Shown: positions 24,401-40,200 of the stretch, piece by piece
Layout: every line of letters starts with the position of its first letter
Numbering within the stretch: position 1 is the first letter of the stretch
From: Escallonia rubra
Lineage: Eukaryota > Streptophyta > Magnoliopsida > Escalloniales > Escalloniaceae
Direction: 5' to 3'
NCBI GenBank assembly: GCA_033065855.1
Contig: JAVXUO010000828.1
Span: 1-64,000 of the forward strand
DNA length: 64,000 bases
Translations under genes and position numbers: made by a program
Notes under the pieces: model-generated
What the model saw: the letters and a program-made list of their open reading frames with translations, nothing else
What the model was told of the DNA's origin: nothing
Database searches by the model: none

Positions 24401-27400
24401 ACCAATAAAAGTCATGAACTGAATATGCTGCAACTCTTCGAAAGATTACAAATGTCCATCTTGATATAAAGTTCTTTACCTCTATATTTTTATAAGAAAG
24501 GGACAAGACAGAAGTTTTGCTCAAACAGTGCACATCAACTGAAGTTCACAACAACAAACTCTGGGACATATACCGATGACTAATATACACAAAGGTCTCT
24601 ACATCGAAAATGAAAGATAAAGGTACTTGCTGTATAGTCTGTACGTGTGTTTGTATGTATCGTGTATCGAGATGAGTTGCATATATCATTTTCATATAGC
24701 TACTAGCTACTAGAGGACAGCAAGCATGTGAGGCAATTCCTGGTGACATTCTGGTGAACTTGACGCCAAATGGAACTTTCCTCTGTCTGCCTCTGCATGT
24801 TAAGATTGCTAGGTTTACAAGCACAAAAGTTGCTTCAACCCCTGTGCTTCAAGATAGCTTTTCTTCCTCACTCTCAGAGATTCGCAATGGACCCACCCTA
24901 CCTTATATTATGCAGTGGTAAGATCGATGCTAGGAGTTAATAGGTTAAAACGAAGGGAGAGGCTCAAGATACTTCACTTTCTTAAGTTAACTGAATAGGT
25001 AAAAAGTAAGTCTACAACTGCAGAACAAAGAACTTTACATGACCTCCTTCAAACAAGGAGCATCCCTGATGGTCTTTATATTTCTTGGGTCACTATGTCT
25101 TTACACTATTGACACAGACTCGATGTCTAGGAGCATGCTCATCAAGGACAATAATACTGAATGATTCCTACTATAGGTTTTAAGTGGACAGGAGAGGAGA
25201 AGCCAGCATGGGAAAATATATTTGTGGAATATCCTCCGCCAGGATAGATAAACTCTCGAGATCTAATAGAAACAAAAGGTATCCAAGCATGCTAATGATT
25301 GCTTGAGACGAAGTATGATGCTCCGGACAAGCATAGTTGCAGGAAGAGACTGACCTCCAGATGGTTCAGATGCAGTAGCCACAAACAGAGCTTCATAACC
25401 ATACTGTCTTGGGAAAAATCTTGAGAAATAGACTTTGAACCACCTGTCCCACCTTGGATATTGCTGTCCTCATATTGACGTTCTCTGAAGCACAAACGAT
25501 GTCTCAAGAAGGAAATTGTCCATGCAGCAAGATGTTGCAATTGATGGTCAGCAGAGTTTTGTGCGACAAGAAACATCTCTTGTATCGATGACGTCAAATC
25601 AGGCTCCATTGCAGCACTTGATATTAGAGGACCCATTATGTATAAAGATTCCGGCTGTAAGACATATAACAAGATATAAGAGATAGGTAAACGAGTCGAA
25701 ATATGAGTTTGGCAACAGCAAGTTACCTTCTGATCATAAGCCATCTGCGAAGAGGTAGGGGGGGAATGTTGAAACAGTGTCCCAGCACCTGCTCCCAATG
25801 CATTTACAACTCCCAGCATCCCACCCAAATGAACAAGAGGATGATGAGGACTAGAGTAGCTTCTTCTAAACAATGCCAGCAGATCTTTAACATGTTCAAT
25901 TTTAAGCGCGTGCGCCCCTTCATTTAAGATGCAGGCAAGAAGACTCCCTGATCCAATACAAGATGCCATCAACAAGCTCTCGTAAAGGGTGCCAGAACTT
26001 TTAACAGAAAGCAATTCTGAAATGAGTTCCCTACAGCCACTAAAAATGTGGTCCAAATCAGTGTCATCAATCAGTTCTACTTTCTGGCAGAAAGCAACTA
26101 CGACGGGAAATGCAAGACAAGATCCTACAGATAACATCATTTCACCTTTTTCACTGATAATGGAGCTTTCAACTGAACGATTCACATGTGGTATCCATGA
26201 TAGGACTAAGGCTTTTATCTTAAGTACAACATCATGAGCCCCAGACCTGTATATTGCACTTACAGAATACCCCAAACCCAGGACAAGTCCTGCAACACCC
26301 CATATATCTTCCTCCAAGCCATCATATTTCTTACTGAATAACTTAGATCTGATATTTGAACGAATATCATCTGTCTCCAGCGGAAAATATGCAGATATGG
26401 TTTGTAAAGCATCATCTGATGATTGAGAGACCTCACATATCATCTTAATTAAGGTCCTAACTATCTTTCCTAGTAATTCTGTTTCTTGAATCAGGTATGT
26501 GTCCTTGTCCAAGTGTGAGTGATCGTCCACTTCAAACTTGGTAAGAAGATCTTCGCATGAAAAGCCCAATCCCACTCCACATGCTCCTTTTACCAGGAAA
26601 CTCTTGCTACCAGCGGCAACCTGAAAGTAGAGGGCATTAGTAACAAAACAGATATGGTTTTTTGATGCTTCAAATTCTTCCCCCAGAAATATTTTGTATG
26701 ATCATGCTCGATTGTTCTTTCATGCTTTGTAGATATGTGTAGGATGCATAACTTCAAATTGCTATATGCTCAGAGGGCCATGAATGACTAGAATGGAAGA
26801 ACCCAGTCGACTTCTTTGTATTAAGTTGTGGCGAGCTGCGGTGGCAGTTGATGAGTTACCATTGCATTATGTAGCAGTATTTACTCCACTCAAACAGCAA
26901 TTTTGAAGGAACTACTAAACTGCCAAGAAACAATGAGAAACAAAAAGGGACAAGATTTCCTAGAACAAGAAAGTTTACTGTGAATCATTGCATGTGATCT
27001 ATTGTTCAATCTACCACTTTATAGCCGAATAACTAAATATGTACTTAAGAGGACATAGGCTTTAGCTGGGTAATTCTCCCAGATAATTCAGAAATGCTGT
27101 GTTAAACAAATAATGTTTTAAATCTGCTACATTAAAACAATCTCTCCTCAAGGTCCAGCTCAAGCTTGTTAATTTACCAAAGAGAGTTTCATAGAGACTA
27201 GAAATCCACTTTAACTGTCAATTACATAAAAACAAAGCATGCAACGTCCTCTAACACTGACACAAATAATTCGGCACCAAGTTGATCGCCTTCCACTACT
27301 GAATGATCAACAGTTAATTTCATTTCAAAAGAAAAGATTGCCAAAAAAAGACTAGAGCGTGCAGGGGTGGTGGTGTGTTGAAACCGATCTGAACATAAAA

Positions 27401-30400
27401 TATACAAGAACAGATTTTTGCGGATATATAAACCTTAAAATGGCTGTATTCGGTGGCTCGAAATGAGTTTTCAAAAAATAAAAAAAAAATTTACTGAGTT
27501 GGAATAAGCAAAATAAATGATCAATTATGTCCTTTTGCTGTCTACATATACACAGCAAGAGACGCCTGGTTAGAACTGTACAGGCACGCAATTCAATGTC
27601 CCAAACAATGAGAGATGACAGTGTGTTCACTTTTAAGCCTCCATAACTCTACACAAACCAAATGAAAGAATTATGTTCTGGAGGCATATCAGCAGACATG
27701 GTGAATGATAGACATAAGTGAAGTTTATAATATCGACACAATTGAAGGATTTGTTAAATTTAAGCAGGTTTACATAAAGAGGGTCGAGGGAAGACTAGAA
27801 AAGGCACAGGTTCATACAGAAAGAAGAGGAATTGCACCACTATGACTCAGCACTTACAATGCCCTTTAACTTCGCCTAGAAAAGGAGATATTAGAGCAGC
27901 GGCTACATCTTTCACTTTAACTTGAATTAACAAAACTTCTAGTGTAAAACAAATAAAAAGGAAGTAGCTGATACAATTATAACCCTCATGGAAACAGTGG
28001 GATTCGCAGAAAGCTTCAGTGGAAAACTAGGCCAAACCTGACATGCATATGAAAACTGCTAAACAATTATCACTAGATATACATGCTGTAATTACAGTAT
28101 ATGTACCATGACAAGACTCATTATTCGTACAACATACCGACCTGAAAAATAACACAAGCCCTAGATCACAATATTTTGGGTCAGTTCCTAATTAAAAAGT
28201 GTCCATCAATCAAAAAAATTATAAGGAAAATGCTTCACCGCTCTCTACATGATGTGTGAACTGCACTCTCCTCTACTAACAAAAAGTGCTTAAAACCTCC
28301 TCTCACTATTGGATATTGGGCACATTAGACGAAATCGTTACAAGATTACTAAGATGAAATAATACCCTCACGGCTCCTTTCTACTTCCTTAATAACAATA
28401 TTAACTGATCATTGTAGACTGTTAGATCTCTCCTGTTGTGTTGTTGCTGGACAGTGTTCCGATGGTGTTGGTGGTCATTTGTGGGTGATTGTGTACGTAT
28501 TCCAATGATGGTAATAGTTGGTGGTGGTTGTTGGCAGTGGTTGGCCGTAAGACTAGTGGTCAAAACAGAGATGAGAGGAGAATATAAAGAAGATGGAAAG
28601 AAATGTCGTTACACGCGATGGAGTGACATTCACGCAGCAGTACTTTACAACATCTTCTGCCTAATTGGCACATCGTGTATAGTTGAGGGGTGAAGAGCAT
28701 TTTCCTCAAAAGTTATCACAACACGACCCAAACAAAAAACAATAAAAGTGTACCTCAAGTAGTGCATTGATGTTCTCAAATTTCTGCTTATGATCCGTTA
28801 CATGCAGGCAAGTTGTGATCACTCCAAGAGATATTGCGGCTGACCATTGGCGATGTTCATGTTCATACTGAAACAGCCAATTTAACAGGAACTTTGAAGC
28901 AGTTGATTTAGCAGCATGGGCAGATGACGGCAGGACCTGTGTTAGCAAAGAGAGCCTAAGACATACTTGAGCAAAGCATGCTATAGCATGACACAATTCA
29001 AGTGAGTAGTACACTCAAGATCATCACGGCAAATATTTTTCCATCGCAAGAATGTACAAGTCACTACTTCAATAACATTAAAATTCGTTTTTCTGAGCTA
29101 AGAGTGGTCTTTACCATACAAAGCGCCCCTACAGCTAGTGCAATATTTTCAGCAGATCTAGGAATGGAGTCTTCTGCAATCCGTCTCATACTCTGCACAA
29201 CGAGGAAAGAACATAAATCAAGCTTCATAAATCTAGGAAAGTAGGTCCAGTGAAGACTAGACTCTACAGAGCAGCATAACTATATAAGAGTAGAAGGAGT
29301 AGAAGGATCACTAAACTCTAAGAATATCAGTAGCAATGTTTGAACTTCTGTCCAATTTCGCAGGTGGAGCTTTAGCATCTACCGAAGCAATGCAGGCCTT
29401 CATCCAGCGGTGCATGAAGGGTTTCCACGATTGCAGTGAAATTAGTGCAATCAGAATATTTCTCGATAGTTGAAGAGACGCAGCTATCTCCACCAGTGTA
29501 TTCTCATATCTAGCATGTATATCTTGTAAAACCTGAACACTAATCAGTGAAGATTCAAAAGCACAGTAAAACCTTGAGAAAAAATTAAATAATAAAGATT
29601 TGCAAGATCATCTTACTCTTGACACCCCCTGGTTCATGTCTTTAGGAGTCAAGGGAAGGCAAAATAGAGCTGCACCAGGTAACTCCCTTGTTATGCTGTT
29701 ATTTCCTGCAGCCATGATAGCCTACTTAAGAGGGCCCATAATTGAACATCTTAGTAGAACCGCACTCTTATTTTTCCATACTCAAAAGGATCAAGCAACT
29801 TAAAGAACAACTAAAAAATAACAAAATGCTGTTTTTAATTGTCGAGGTTTTTGCTTGGCCAAGGTCATCTCAACGGCCTGGGCTTTTGTTTCGCTGTGGG
29901 TATGACCCCTTGTGTACACCGGTCCCCTAACCCCCCGTTTTGGGCCGTCATTCACACGTCTACTTGTCAAAATAAAGATGCCAAATCTATGCAATAACAA
30001 TCCCAGTTCATTAACCTGTTCTTTTTCCACAAAAACTGGTGAAAGAAAATTCAGCACTCGTCTCGAACATAAAATAAACTGTATAGCAGCAATGTGATGA
30101 TACCTAGGGTAAACATAACCCGTGGGAAAACATCTAGTAACTTCTCAATCTTGTTCCCACCAACCCTTTTGTCCTTTACTAACCTTCGCCTCGTACTGTG
30201 GAAATGATAAAAGGTTAGCAAATTCAGCAACTTTGCTTATTTCCTTCCAAAGCAGAAAATGAAAATGAAAAAGATGGTGTCCTAACGTATGCTCGTGTGC
30301 CATAATTTTGACCAGAAATCCTTCCATGGCCCTGAGCACTTCAGGGTTGTTCTCGTGAATAAACAGCTCCAAGTTCCTTTCCTTGAAATCCAGAATGCTT

Positions 30401-31207
30401 TTCTGAATATGCAGTACCTAATAAAACACGGCATGCTTAATATGAAACCAAAAGGCTCAGTTACAATAAATGAAGAGTAAGGACAAGATGGAAAGATTGG
30501 AAACTCAGAATACAGATACATAAAACAAACTGCTTAAAAAGTACCTCGTACTGAGTCAATGACTCAATGGCAGACGCCCGAGCCTTTGCCCAAATGGATC
30601 CATGACCAGGATGTCTAAAGCTACCAACTTCCCACAATATTTGCAAAACACTCATTGCAGCATCTGGGTATGCTTCGGCATCCATTGCGCCCCACCTTAA
30701 TAGAAGACATATGCTGCCCATAGAAAGTTTGAGAACTCTAAAGTACAGCAGTGCAAAGAATATCACCTCATATAGGCTTGCAAAAAATAAAGCAAACATA
30801 AGAGAAACACTAGCACATAGTTTGAAAAACTGAATATGAGTAAAGTTTGGCGCCTGAAAAATCAAATTGGCAGGGTCAATCTTGGAAAAGAGTATCTTTA
30901 TTAAGTCTACTAAATTTAAAGGGCTTATTCCAAGGTGTAAAGTCCCTAGAGATATAAGATAGATAGATAGAAAAGGAAGGACTTGCTGCTGGATACACCA
31001 ACATTATAACACAACAAACAGAGAGTTGAGCCTAAGGCATGGTCAAGTAGTAAATTAACATCACTGTAGACTTCGACAGGATCACCCTTACCATTTCGTG
31101 TTGATTTAGGATGAATCGACCATACGTTTTGAAAATGACATCCCACAACATACACCATTTTCATATTGTATGTTTTAACCGGGAAACGAAGGAGATTTAC
31201 ACTTATC

Positions 31208-31239
<32 letters not shown>

Positions 31240-34200
31240 TGTGTGTGTGTGTGTGTATAACTAATAAGAGAAGTAGCACTAATAAGTGGTGGAGTTGTCA
31301 ATGGAAATGCTGAAGTCTTCATTTGGGCAGCTCCTTTGAGCCTTTTTTGAGGTTTTGATAGTTTTGATGGCTTTATACCAAGTTCATTTTTACTTTTCGA
31401 GAAAAAAAAAACGATTATAACCTCACGAAACATTCCTCCCAAGTAGGAACAGTTTCATTCGTACTGTGAAAAGCATCTATACATCAAAGCTCAATATAAA
31501 AGATGCGCCATATGAAGCACATAGACAAACAAGACATGCATACTTACCCATGGGCGAGAACTGGATTTTCTAAGTAATTCACCACATGCTTTGCAACAAC
31601 ACTCCAAGCAGTATAGAAATCTAAAATAAAAGACGTGTAATGTTAGCAAACTTCAAAATGAGCTGAGGAAAGAAGTAAAAGATTACCACAAACTTTCGAC
31701 AAGTTATAGCATGCATATCTCCAGTTCAAACTTTTATGTTTCTCGGATAACCAACAGTGTAAACATATTTCTCAATATCATGATTCAAGGGAAAATTCGT
31801 CTATCCATGTAAATGCAAAAGATATCCACCTGTGAATCTGTAACTAACAAAGATCGTTACAATTAAGTGGCATTAATCTAGAAGGAATTAGGATGAGAAG
31901 TTTCTTTTTTAACTTCTTATCATCTGCACGTTTAAGGTAACTACAGTTTAACCCGCTCAACTATATTCCTTTTCTGGGTCGAACCTCGAGTATCAGTTGT
32001 AACGATTGACCCCCCTCAACTCAATCCAGATGAACTTTAGAAGAGAAATCCCATATATGGCCACAATAAGTCAACGATAATGTTAACCAAGACAACATTT
32101 AAAAGATGCCAAAAATATCCTTATTATCATCTGCTACCTCTGCTCTGCCAAAACCTAGACACGTATTTGGGACCTCACTCAGCCGCACACACCGTAGCCC
32201 AATGACAATGGCTTCTGGAACCTCGAGAGTGGAATACACATCCAATACCGCCTCAACAAACAGGAGATGAAATTAAGGATGCGTTTGAGGCAGTTGGAGT
32301 GAGACGGGGATTTGAGGGGGTTTTGGGTTGGCTCCACCAAGAGAATGAGATTGTTGTTACGTGGTTGGGAGTGGCAAAGGAAGTTGAGAAGGGGTTTGCT
32401 GCGGAGACAACACTTGCAACAGGGGTGATCATAGTTATTTAAGGCAGAAGGCTAGGCTAGCACCTCGCCTAGCCCTAGGCACAGTCCCTTCAGAAAGGCG
32501 TGCGCCTTGTGTACCTAGGCACAGAGCACTCGGCCACTACAGGCACGCTTCATCTATTTTATTGAAAACCTATGCTTTACATAAGTTTTTCCTGGTGGAT
32601 TCCACATATTGATTAAGTAGTCAAATACGATCTTGATTAGAAAAAGACGCAAGTCATAATGAAAGAGGCAACTGCAGAAGTGCTTGTGGAAGAAGATTTA
32701 ACTGCATAAGCCACTTCTAGCAGATTGACTTCCAAAATTGAGTAACATGCAGAAGAATTGAGATTTCATTTGGACAAGTGAATTACTGTAACCAAAATTG
32801 GACAAGTGAGTTCCTAAAATTTACTATAAGATGCTAGGTTTTACGAATCTGATGCTTTATATTGTTGATTTTGATGCTATAGGAATTAGTAAGTATACTT
32901 TATGTAGTGTGAGCCTTGCAACGATTAGGTACGCGCCTGCGCGTTGCACCTTGCGTCGCCATAAGAACTATAGTGGTGAAGGCGGGGGCTTCGAAGTGGC
33001 AAAGGAGAAGAGGCCATTAGGTTTGATGAGGTGAGTGGTACTGCTGCTTTTGGGTTCAGCGGGTTAGGTTATATGTGAATTTGACGGAGGTAGGTGAGCA
33101 CGACAGTGATGGCTGTGGCTTAACAAGACTGGCCAATGGCGGTGGTGGAAGGTCCACTGGAACCAAGTCGATTTCAGTGGGAGGGTACTTTTGTCATGTA
33201 AATATCCAATTTAATGGGGCAAGTGCATTTATGTCTGGTACATGGTCACTTGACCAATTAATTTGTTAAAATCTGGAATTTGTCATTAATTAGTCAAGTA
33301 CCAAAAATTGACGGGGTCAATTGGTAAGAGTTAATGGTAATGACCCTTCTTCTCTACTTCTTATCTGAGAAGTTGGAACAAGGTATGCAAAGCAAGGGAC
33401 CATTTGGCAAGCTACTTGTCTCGTATACTCAGACGAAAAGTAGGCAAGTTGGTTTTTCACAAGCAGAACATCTCCTATGAAGCGGTAAAAGGAGTAAAAA
33501 TTAAAAGTTATTTGAGAAAACTATAACCATAACTCCAGAATGTAGAAATAGTTGTTACTGCAACTTAGGCAAAGCACATCGGATCCCGGCAACATCCACA
33601 TGAAGACAATGTTTCACAACTCTAACCAGAAGGAAGCTAAAAGGTGCAACAGAGGATGTCATTTCCTATCAACGGTTCCGAAAGCAGATTCAACCACTTA
33701 TTCAGCGTAGAAAACAAATAAACAATCTCCAATCTCTGCCATAGACACAAGCATCTGTTGTTGACAACGTCCAGTGAAAGGCAAATTGCATAGGCCAAAG
33801 CAGTGCCCAGAAGTCAAAAGGATTCCATCAATGGTTTTATGTTGTAACTGCCTGTTACAGGTACTAAGTGACAGAACTTGCCAATTTATATCTTAAAGGT
33901 GAACATTTCATAAGCAGCGTTTAATCAAGTTCCAAGGACAGCTTTGCCTCACTGCCTTCTCCAGTATAAGCAAGAACAGCGTAAAAGAGGAAAGCAGAAA
34001 GAAACTATTGTCAAGTTTTTTATAAAACTAGGAAAGCCACAATAGAGCGACATGAGTTTGTGAAATAAAAGCAGAGACTATCGCATGTGAAGCAAAATAG
34101 AGTTACCTACTACATCAGCTTCACAGAGGTGGGCAAGGCTCTGAAAACCAAGAGCTTGAATAGTAGGATCTTGGCTCTCAATGCATGCCTGTTGATTAAG

Positions 34201-37200
34201 GATAAAGCAGGTAGCTTAATACCAGGTCTCTGGGCAAAGCGTTGACATAAGAAAGAAACTAGGAATTCCTACCGAAACAGACAGGATAAGGTCCACACCC
34301 CTATCAGGGTTTCTTCTGCAGACATCCCGGATGGAAACAGCCATGCTTAAACAGATATTGCTCTCAGATGCAAACTCGGTAAATCTTTTTGGAAGTAATA
34401 CTGCCTAACATCCAGAGGAAGGCAAAATCAAGAGACAAAAGACATCTCCACAAGATAACTCTTTTTTTATTTATTTATTTTTCGTTCGTTTTTTTTGTTT
34501 TTTTTTTGTTGGGGGGTGGGTTAACAGTATTACATAGATGATCTCAACCTCAAAGTGGCTTATTTGGATGAAAGGAAAAGGAGGTGGTTAAGGAGGAAGG
34601 TGTAACTTTTCCCATTGCTTATCACAATTGCCACAGTGATCGTTCCTCGTGTAAAAAAGATTTGTCCTGCAGTGCATTACTCTTCACCAATAATTCTTGG
34701 ACTGCAATTGTTTTCAATCATTTATTTCCGTCTTAGTAGACGAGATGAAAACAGCTACATTACATTAGGCAATAAATATGACCACACCAAAAGTTTACCT
34801 GCAAACTCCCAAATACACGATCATTGATCTCCCAGGTCTTGCAAAGCAAACGTGTTGCAGTAGCATACAACACACTGGACACAAAACCAAAGAAAATTAT
34901 GTAGCTAATGGAACATAAATGTCTAGATATAAGCGTCTATACAGGATGAATGCAAGAGACTGACAGTAACGACTAATGAGTAACGACATTCACATGTTAA
35001 GATAAACAAGCTTTCTAAACACCATAAAAGCATACTTTGCCAATAATTCTCGACACAGAGACTTACTAATACTCCCTCCGTCCCTAAATAATTGAACAAT
35101 TTTCCTTTTTGGGTTGTCCAAAAAAATTGATCACTTTCTAGATCAGGAAATACTGTAGGTGCTTTTCCATATTTACTCTTTCTACACTTTTTTAATTCTA
35201 TCTCTCTCTCCACATTTAATCTTTCACCGACTCATTTTCTCTCTCTTGGCCCACCTCCTTCCCCTTTCTCTCTCTCCACATGTAATCTTCCGACGACCAA
35301 TTTTCCCTCTTGGCCCACTTCTTTCCACCCCTCTTAAGGGGTAAAATGGAAACACGCCATATATAACTTATATCCTTAATATGCGTGCCAAGTCAAAATT
35401 GAGCAATTATTTAGGGACGGAAGGAGTAACATTTAGGGCAAAATAAGATGCTTCACAATCAAAATCTATGGACTTCAGAAGAGGGGTGTACCAAGTCTAA
35501 GATCACATATAGCTACTAGGATATTTTGCATATGTTGAGCTATCGAGGCAAAGAAACAGTCAAGTGTGGTATCCTACTAACCAAAACGAGAAAAAAGCAA
35601 GTTTTTGTCTATGTGAAATTTTTGCAACTCATAGAAATTATCAGCTCCTAGAGCTATTATATCGTAGCCTATTGGCTATAGGCTACAAACAATGGATTGC
35701 ACATTGACCAAAAAAAATTGCACTCCACCTGTAACATAAAAGATATCACAAGAAGAAAAGAGCAGGGAACTATAAACCACACAATAGTACAACAGAAAGA
35801 CATGTCTGACATGCTCATTTAGAGAACATACGGTTTTGCATCTTTTTGAAGCATTGGCAAAATAGTCTGAACTACGAGTGGTATCATTGCAGGATGTGAA
35901 ACAAGTGACGGGAGTACTCCCAGAAGTTTTAGCTGCATCGTTGTAGGCAGGAAACATTAATTAGAAACCAGTCAAAGCGAACAGCCAAAAGGAAAAGCTG
36001 GTATTCCCTTGATATGTTCGTAAACGGTGAGCTTTAGGTACATATACGAACTCACCAGCATATCATGCAAGTCGATAACTTCGCCTTTACCATACAAAAT
36101 ATTGCTGTAGAACAGAATAACTAGCAACAGTGAAACACCAAGTCTAGCATCCATACTGCCAGTGACAGCCAAGAGATCTACGGCAGAGCTCCCAAACTTT
36201 TGATGCATGACTAAAACACTGGCAATTGCACCAACTAACGAGGACATTTCTACAAGAACAAATGGAGATGAAACCTTAAACCAGAAAAAACAAATATTAA
36301 TTCAAACCAAGGAACACTGGGGGGCGGGGCCATAACAAGCTAATTACCAGTTAGAAACATATCCTGAGACCGAGAGATGGGTAGGGAGGACTTTCGTCTT
36401 TCAACAAGCCCGAGAGAATAATCGCATAGGAGAGAAATCGATGTCTTTGATAACTTGTTCATTCCTTCGTAACCGGTTTCACGAATACGAGCATGATGTA
36501 GATAGAACGAATTGGAGAAAGAAGATTGGTCCTGAAAGGGACAGGCTATAGATAAGGTACTAGTACTGTCACATAAGATTTCGAGCGAGGGACAAATATA
36601 GTCACCTCAGACGTGACATTAAGCATATAATCGTCATAAAAGGCTTAGGAATAAAATTGAAGTAAATCGGAAGAAACAGCAGATAACTGATAAATATGTG
36701 TAGAATGAAAAAAATTATCTGCCTTTTAGGTACCATTGCTAAAATTCTGACATTTTGCACTCTTCATCCTCGATATCAAAAATCCATGTGATATTTAGTT
36801 AAATTCCATTATATGGATCAACAAATTGATTTCTCCGCCAGTCAATTCAGTATAATTCCAACTTTCATATCAATTCATGCCAATCATGGCATTCCCCACA
36901 GTTGAAACTCGTGCGAGTCTTGCCTTCAGCTAGCCTTACAGCACCTAGAAATATTCAGGTTGACCAACTTACCACCACATCACATGACCAGTGTATAGCA
37001 GCCATCAGACAGCTCACATTACAGCTTGTAGGCTAAGATATTAAAACTTTCGGTCTCATTCTTTTGCCTAAAATTTCCACATAGCATGCCCCAGTCAGTC
37101 CACTCACTTTTCTCAACAACATAACTAATGTAATGGCTGAAATATCTCTAAATCTACATTTAGCACACCATAAAGAGCTTCATCCAATTCAACTTATGTG

Positions 37201-40200
37201 ATGTTACAGTATCTCTGCCATTGATCTGAAACATCATTTTGTATTCTTTTGGCAGATTTCAGCGGCAAACATTCTTGATTGTACAAACAATTTTATCATG
37301 CTGTAATTTTAAACTTCATGAGTAGCTTAGCGCCATATTCCTCAAAACCTTTTCCAAATATCACTTGGCTTTTTATGCATCAAATGATGTCTGCAATTGC
37401 TTGCAAATAAGTTCTGCATTTAAGATACCAATATACATACTAGTCAAACTGCCTTCTTCCAGCACCTTAACCACAAAAGCCACTAGAGAGGGATGATTAG
37501 TAGGATTACAGATCAAGATGAGGAATGTAGCAAAGTTTGCACGAATATTCTTTGCGCAACATTACCCGGAATCTAGAAGTCTTAATGAGGTCAGCTTGAA
37601 CTTTGTTCCCATCAGTTAAAAAATCTTGGCTTTCGACCACGAATTTATCAATCACATTTGATATCGCTAAGCAGACCAATATACAATAAAGAGTTATAGA
37701 AACCTACCAAGCTAATTCCCTCACTTATAAGTCACACCCTGAAGCAACTAGCTGCCCTCCTTGTTGATAAGTCAATGTATGCTGCTAAAGTTAAACCCCA
37801 TCTACAGTTGGAACAAAAAGTGCCAAAAGAGGGGCTGAAACACGAGTTCATGCAAAGTATACTGGAACCAGAAATCTACACTCATTGGATCAACTCCAGA
37901 AGAACAATTTTAAATTTTCTGAATCAGAAGAGATAGGATATATAAAAGTTCAATTGTTAGTCCGACAAACATAATGAACGAGCATTGACACAACTTTTAC
38001 TACTGCAACAAGATTCAGACCTTAAAAAATCAAAGAGAAAAACAAAACAACTTTAGCCCAAGATCAGGAAAGTAAACCTGAAACCACATATGTTTCAACA
38101 TCCTCGAAATAATGCATCCAGGTGTGCTCACAGATGGAGATCTCCCATGCATCATTTCTTTTTTGGGCTTGATGAACATATTAGTTGAGAGCCTTCCCAA
38201 TATATAAAGAACATCAGTTGCCGCTTGTTTAACAGAATCAGAAGGGGAAGACAAAAGATTGATGGCAGGAAAAACAAATAAAAGCTCCTCATTCAAACTG
38301 CCTGCAGCTTTCCCACCAACATGCTCTGTAAAAGCAAGTAAAGAAATTGAATTCGTCAATGCAGCAGTCTAGAAAAGAGCAGGAAAGCAAGGACATAACA
38401 TAGAAATTAATCATAACAACATAATCAATAACATGAAGTTTTTTCTACCAAAACCTTGAAGTACTAAACCCGACGAGGGTTTTGCAGACTAAATTTCTTG
38501 GAAAATGCTAAGGGGTGCACACAGCATACATATATTGGCGTTTTGTCTAGTTATACATTTTCACGAAAGACATGCATAACGCCATATAAAGACAAGGACC
38601 ACCTACTAACAAATTTCCCTGGCAGGAATAGCAAGTGAATATGCATCTGTTACAAAGTGTAATGAGTACTAGTTCGAATGAAGGGGCAATATCAGTTTAT
38701 TAGAGTCAACTTTAAGAGGATAGCTGAGAACACAAACCAAAGAGAGTATCCTAATTGGCTTAGAGGACAACTTCAAAGCATTAAGTACCACAGGAGACCT
38801 TGAATCGTTAGATGCATCTAGACAGGATAAGACAATAACCAATTTAAGGAGTTTCTTATTCCCTGTACTGGGGTGAATGATCAATGAAAAGCAAGCAATC
38901 TATCTACACGTGGTGTATACGACAAAGAACAAAGGGGACTGCAAGAGATGCAAAAGAAGTCCCCATTGACCCCCAAACACACTTCTTAAGAATCACCTAA
39001 CAGAAAATACGGAAAAGAATCTAGCACATATCCCATGGAAGCATCCCCGCTCTAGAGACCAAGGCAAGAGGATCAAATAAAACATGCCTAACATCCTGAA
39101 TGGGGCAAAAGGATGCAATCTAGAAAAATGCAGGACTAAACAATATACAGCAGATGACACCGTTGAAACCCGAAAAACACTTCTTACGAATTTGAAATCT
39201 AGAATAGAGCCAACACAAACCATCTCTGTCTAGTTCAATTTCAATGAAACAAACTGTAAATGGCCATACCTGTCTCGCTTTTCCAAGTCAATAGGAAGAA
39301 TAGCAGTTTCAGTATGGATAGCTGTTCATGCTCAAGCTCTGACTGGAACAGAGTAACAAGCAGTGATAACATCACTGAGGATACTTCGTGTATATAACTT
39401 AAGCCGAGCTCTTTCTGGACGACAAACAACCGCCTTGCTATTTCAAGAGTAGCGTCACCCCCACCTGATCGCCGAGAAATACATATATGTAGAAACAATA
39501 TAGTCTCTAGCAGTTCAACACCACACAATTGAGCCTCGTGAATCAGCTGTAAATACAGATGAAAAACTATATGTGAATCCATATATCAAATGATACTAAC
39601 TCCAACTGTGTTTCGAATGAAGTAATTGGTAAATCATGAAACTAGGACACGACTCAATTTGAAACTTTGCAATTACCAGTTCTGTTCCAACCAAGTGCCT
39701 CAAAACCACAATAACTGCATCCAGGATGTATTCAGCAATACATGTAATAGCACTAGAATCCTGCAAAACACCAAAATAACATTCTAGTACTTAATTTAAC
39801 TATATCTTCGGGTGAATTCCTCTTGCAATTATACTGCACAGATAAAAGAAGTCCAAACCGTCATTAATATACTTCCAACAAGTCCACTTACTTCTGCGTT
39901 CTTGCACGGAAAATAAGTGAGACATCCAATCAACAACTTAAATACAGGCATTGCCTCCGAAGGATACTGACAACACAGCGATGCCATTGACAGTATCAAA
40001 TTCCTGGTAAACAAAGACAACGAAGTCGAATACGGTATCCTTAATATCGAATAATTCAAAAAAGGTCTTAAGAATTCACAGACTTCCACCATTCCCAACT
40101 TCTTATTCTGCACCATAAATAAAAGCACTTGCTGCACAAGTTCCAATTGAACCTCTGTTCGACATGAAAGTATCTGCAAATATCGAGTATAATCATATCT

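Noticed and set aside
28200-28730. Possible MULE in RST1 intron 19 (ends sharing AGGAAAATGCT)
   Set aside because: The inverted ends match for only about a dozen bases and the flanks give no exact 8-10 bp duplication.
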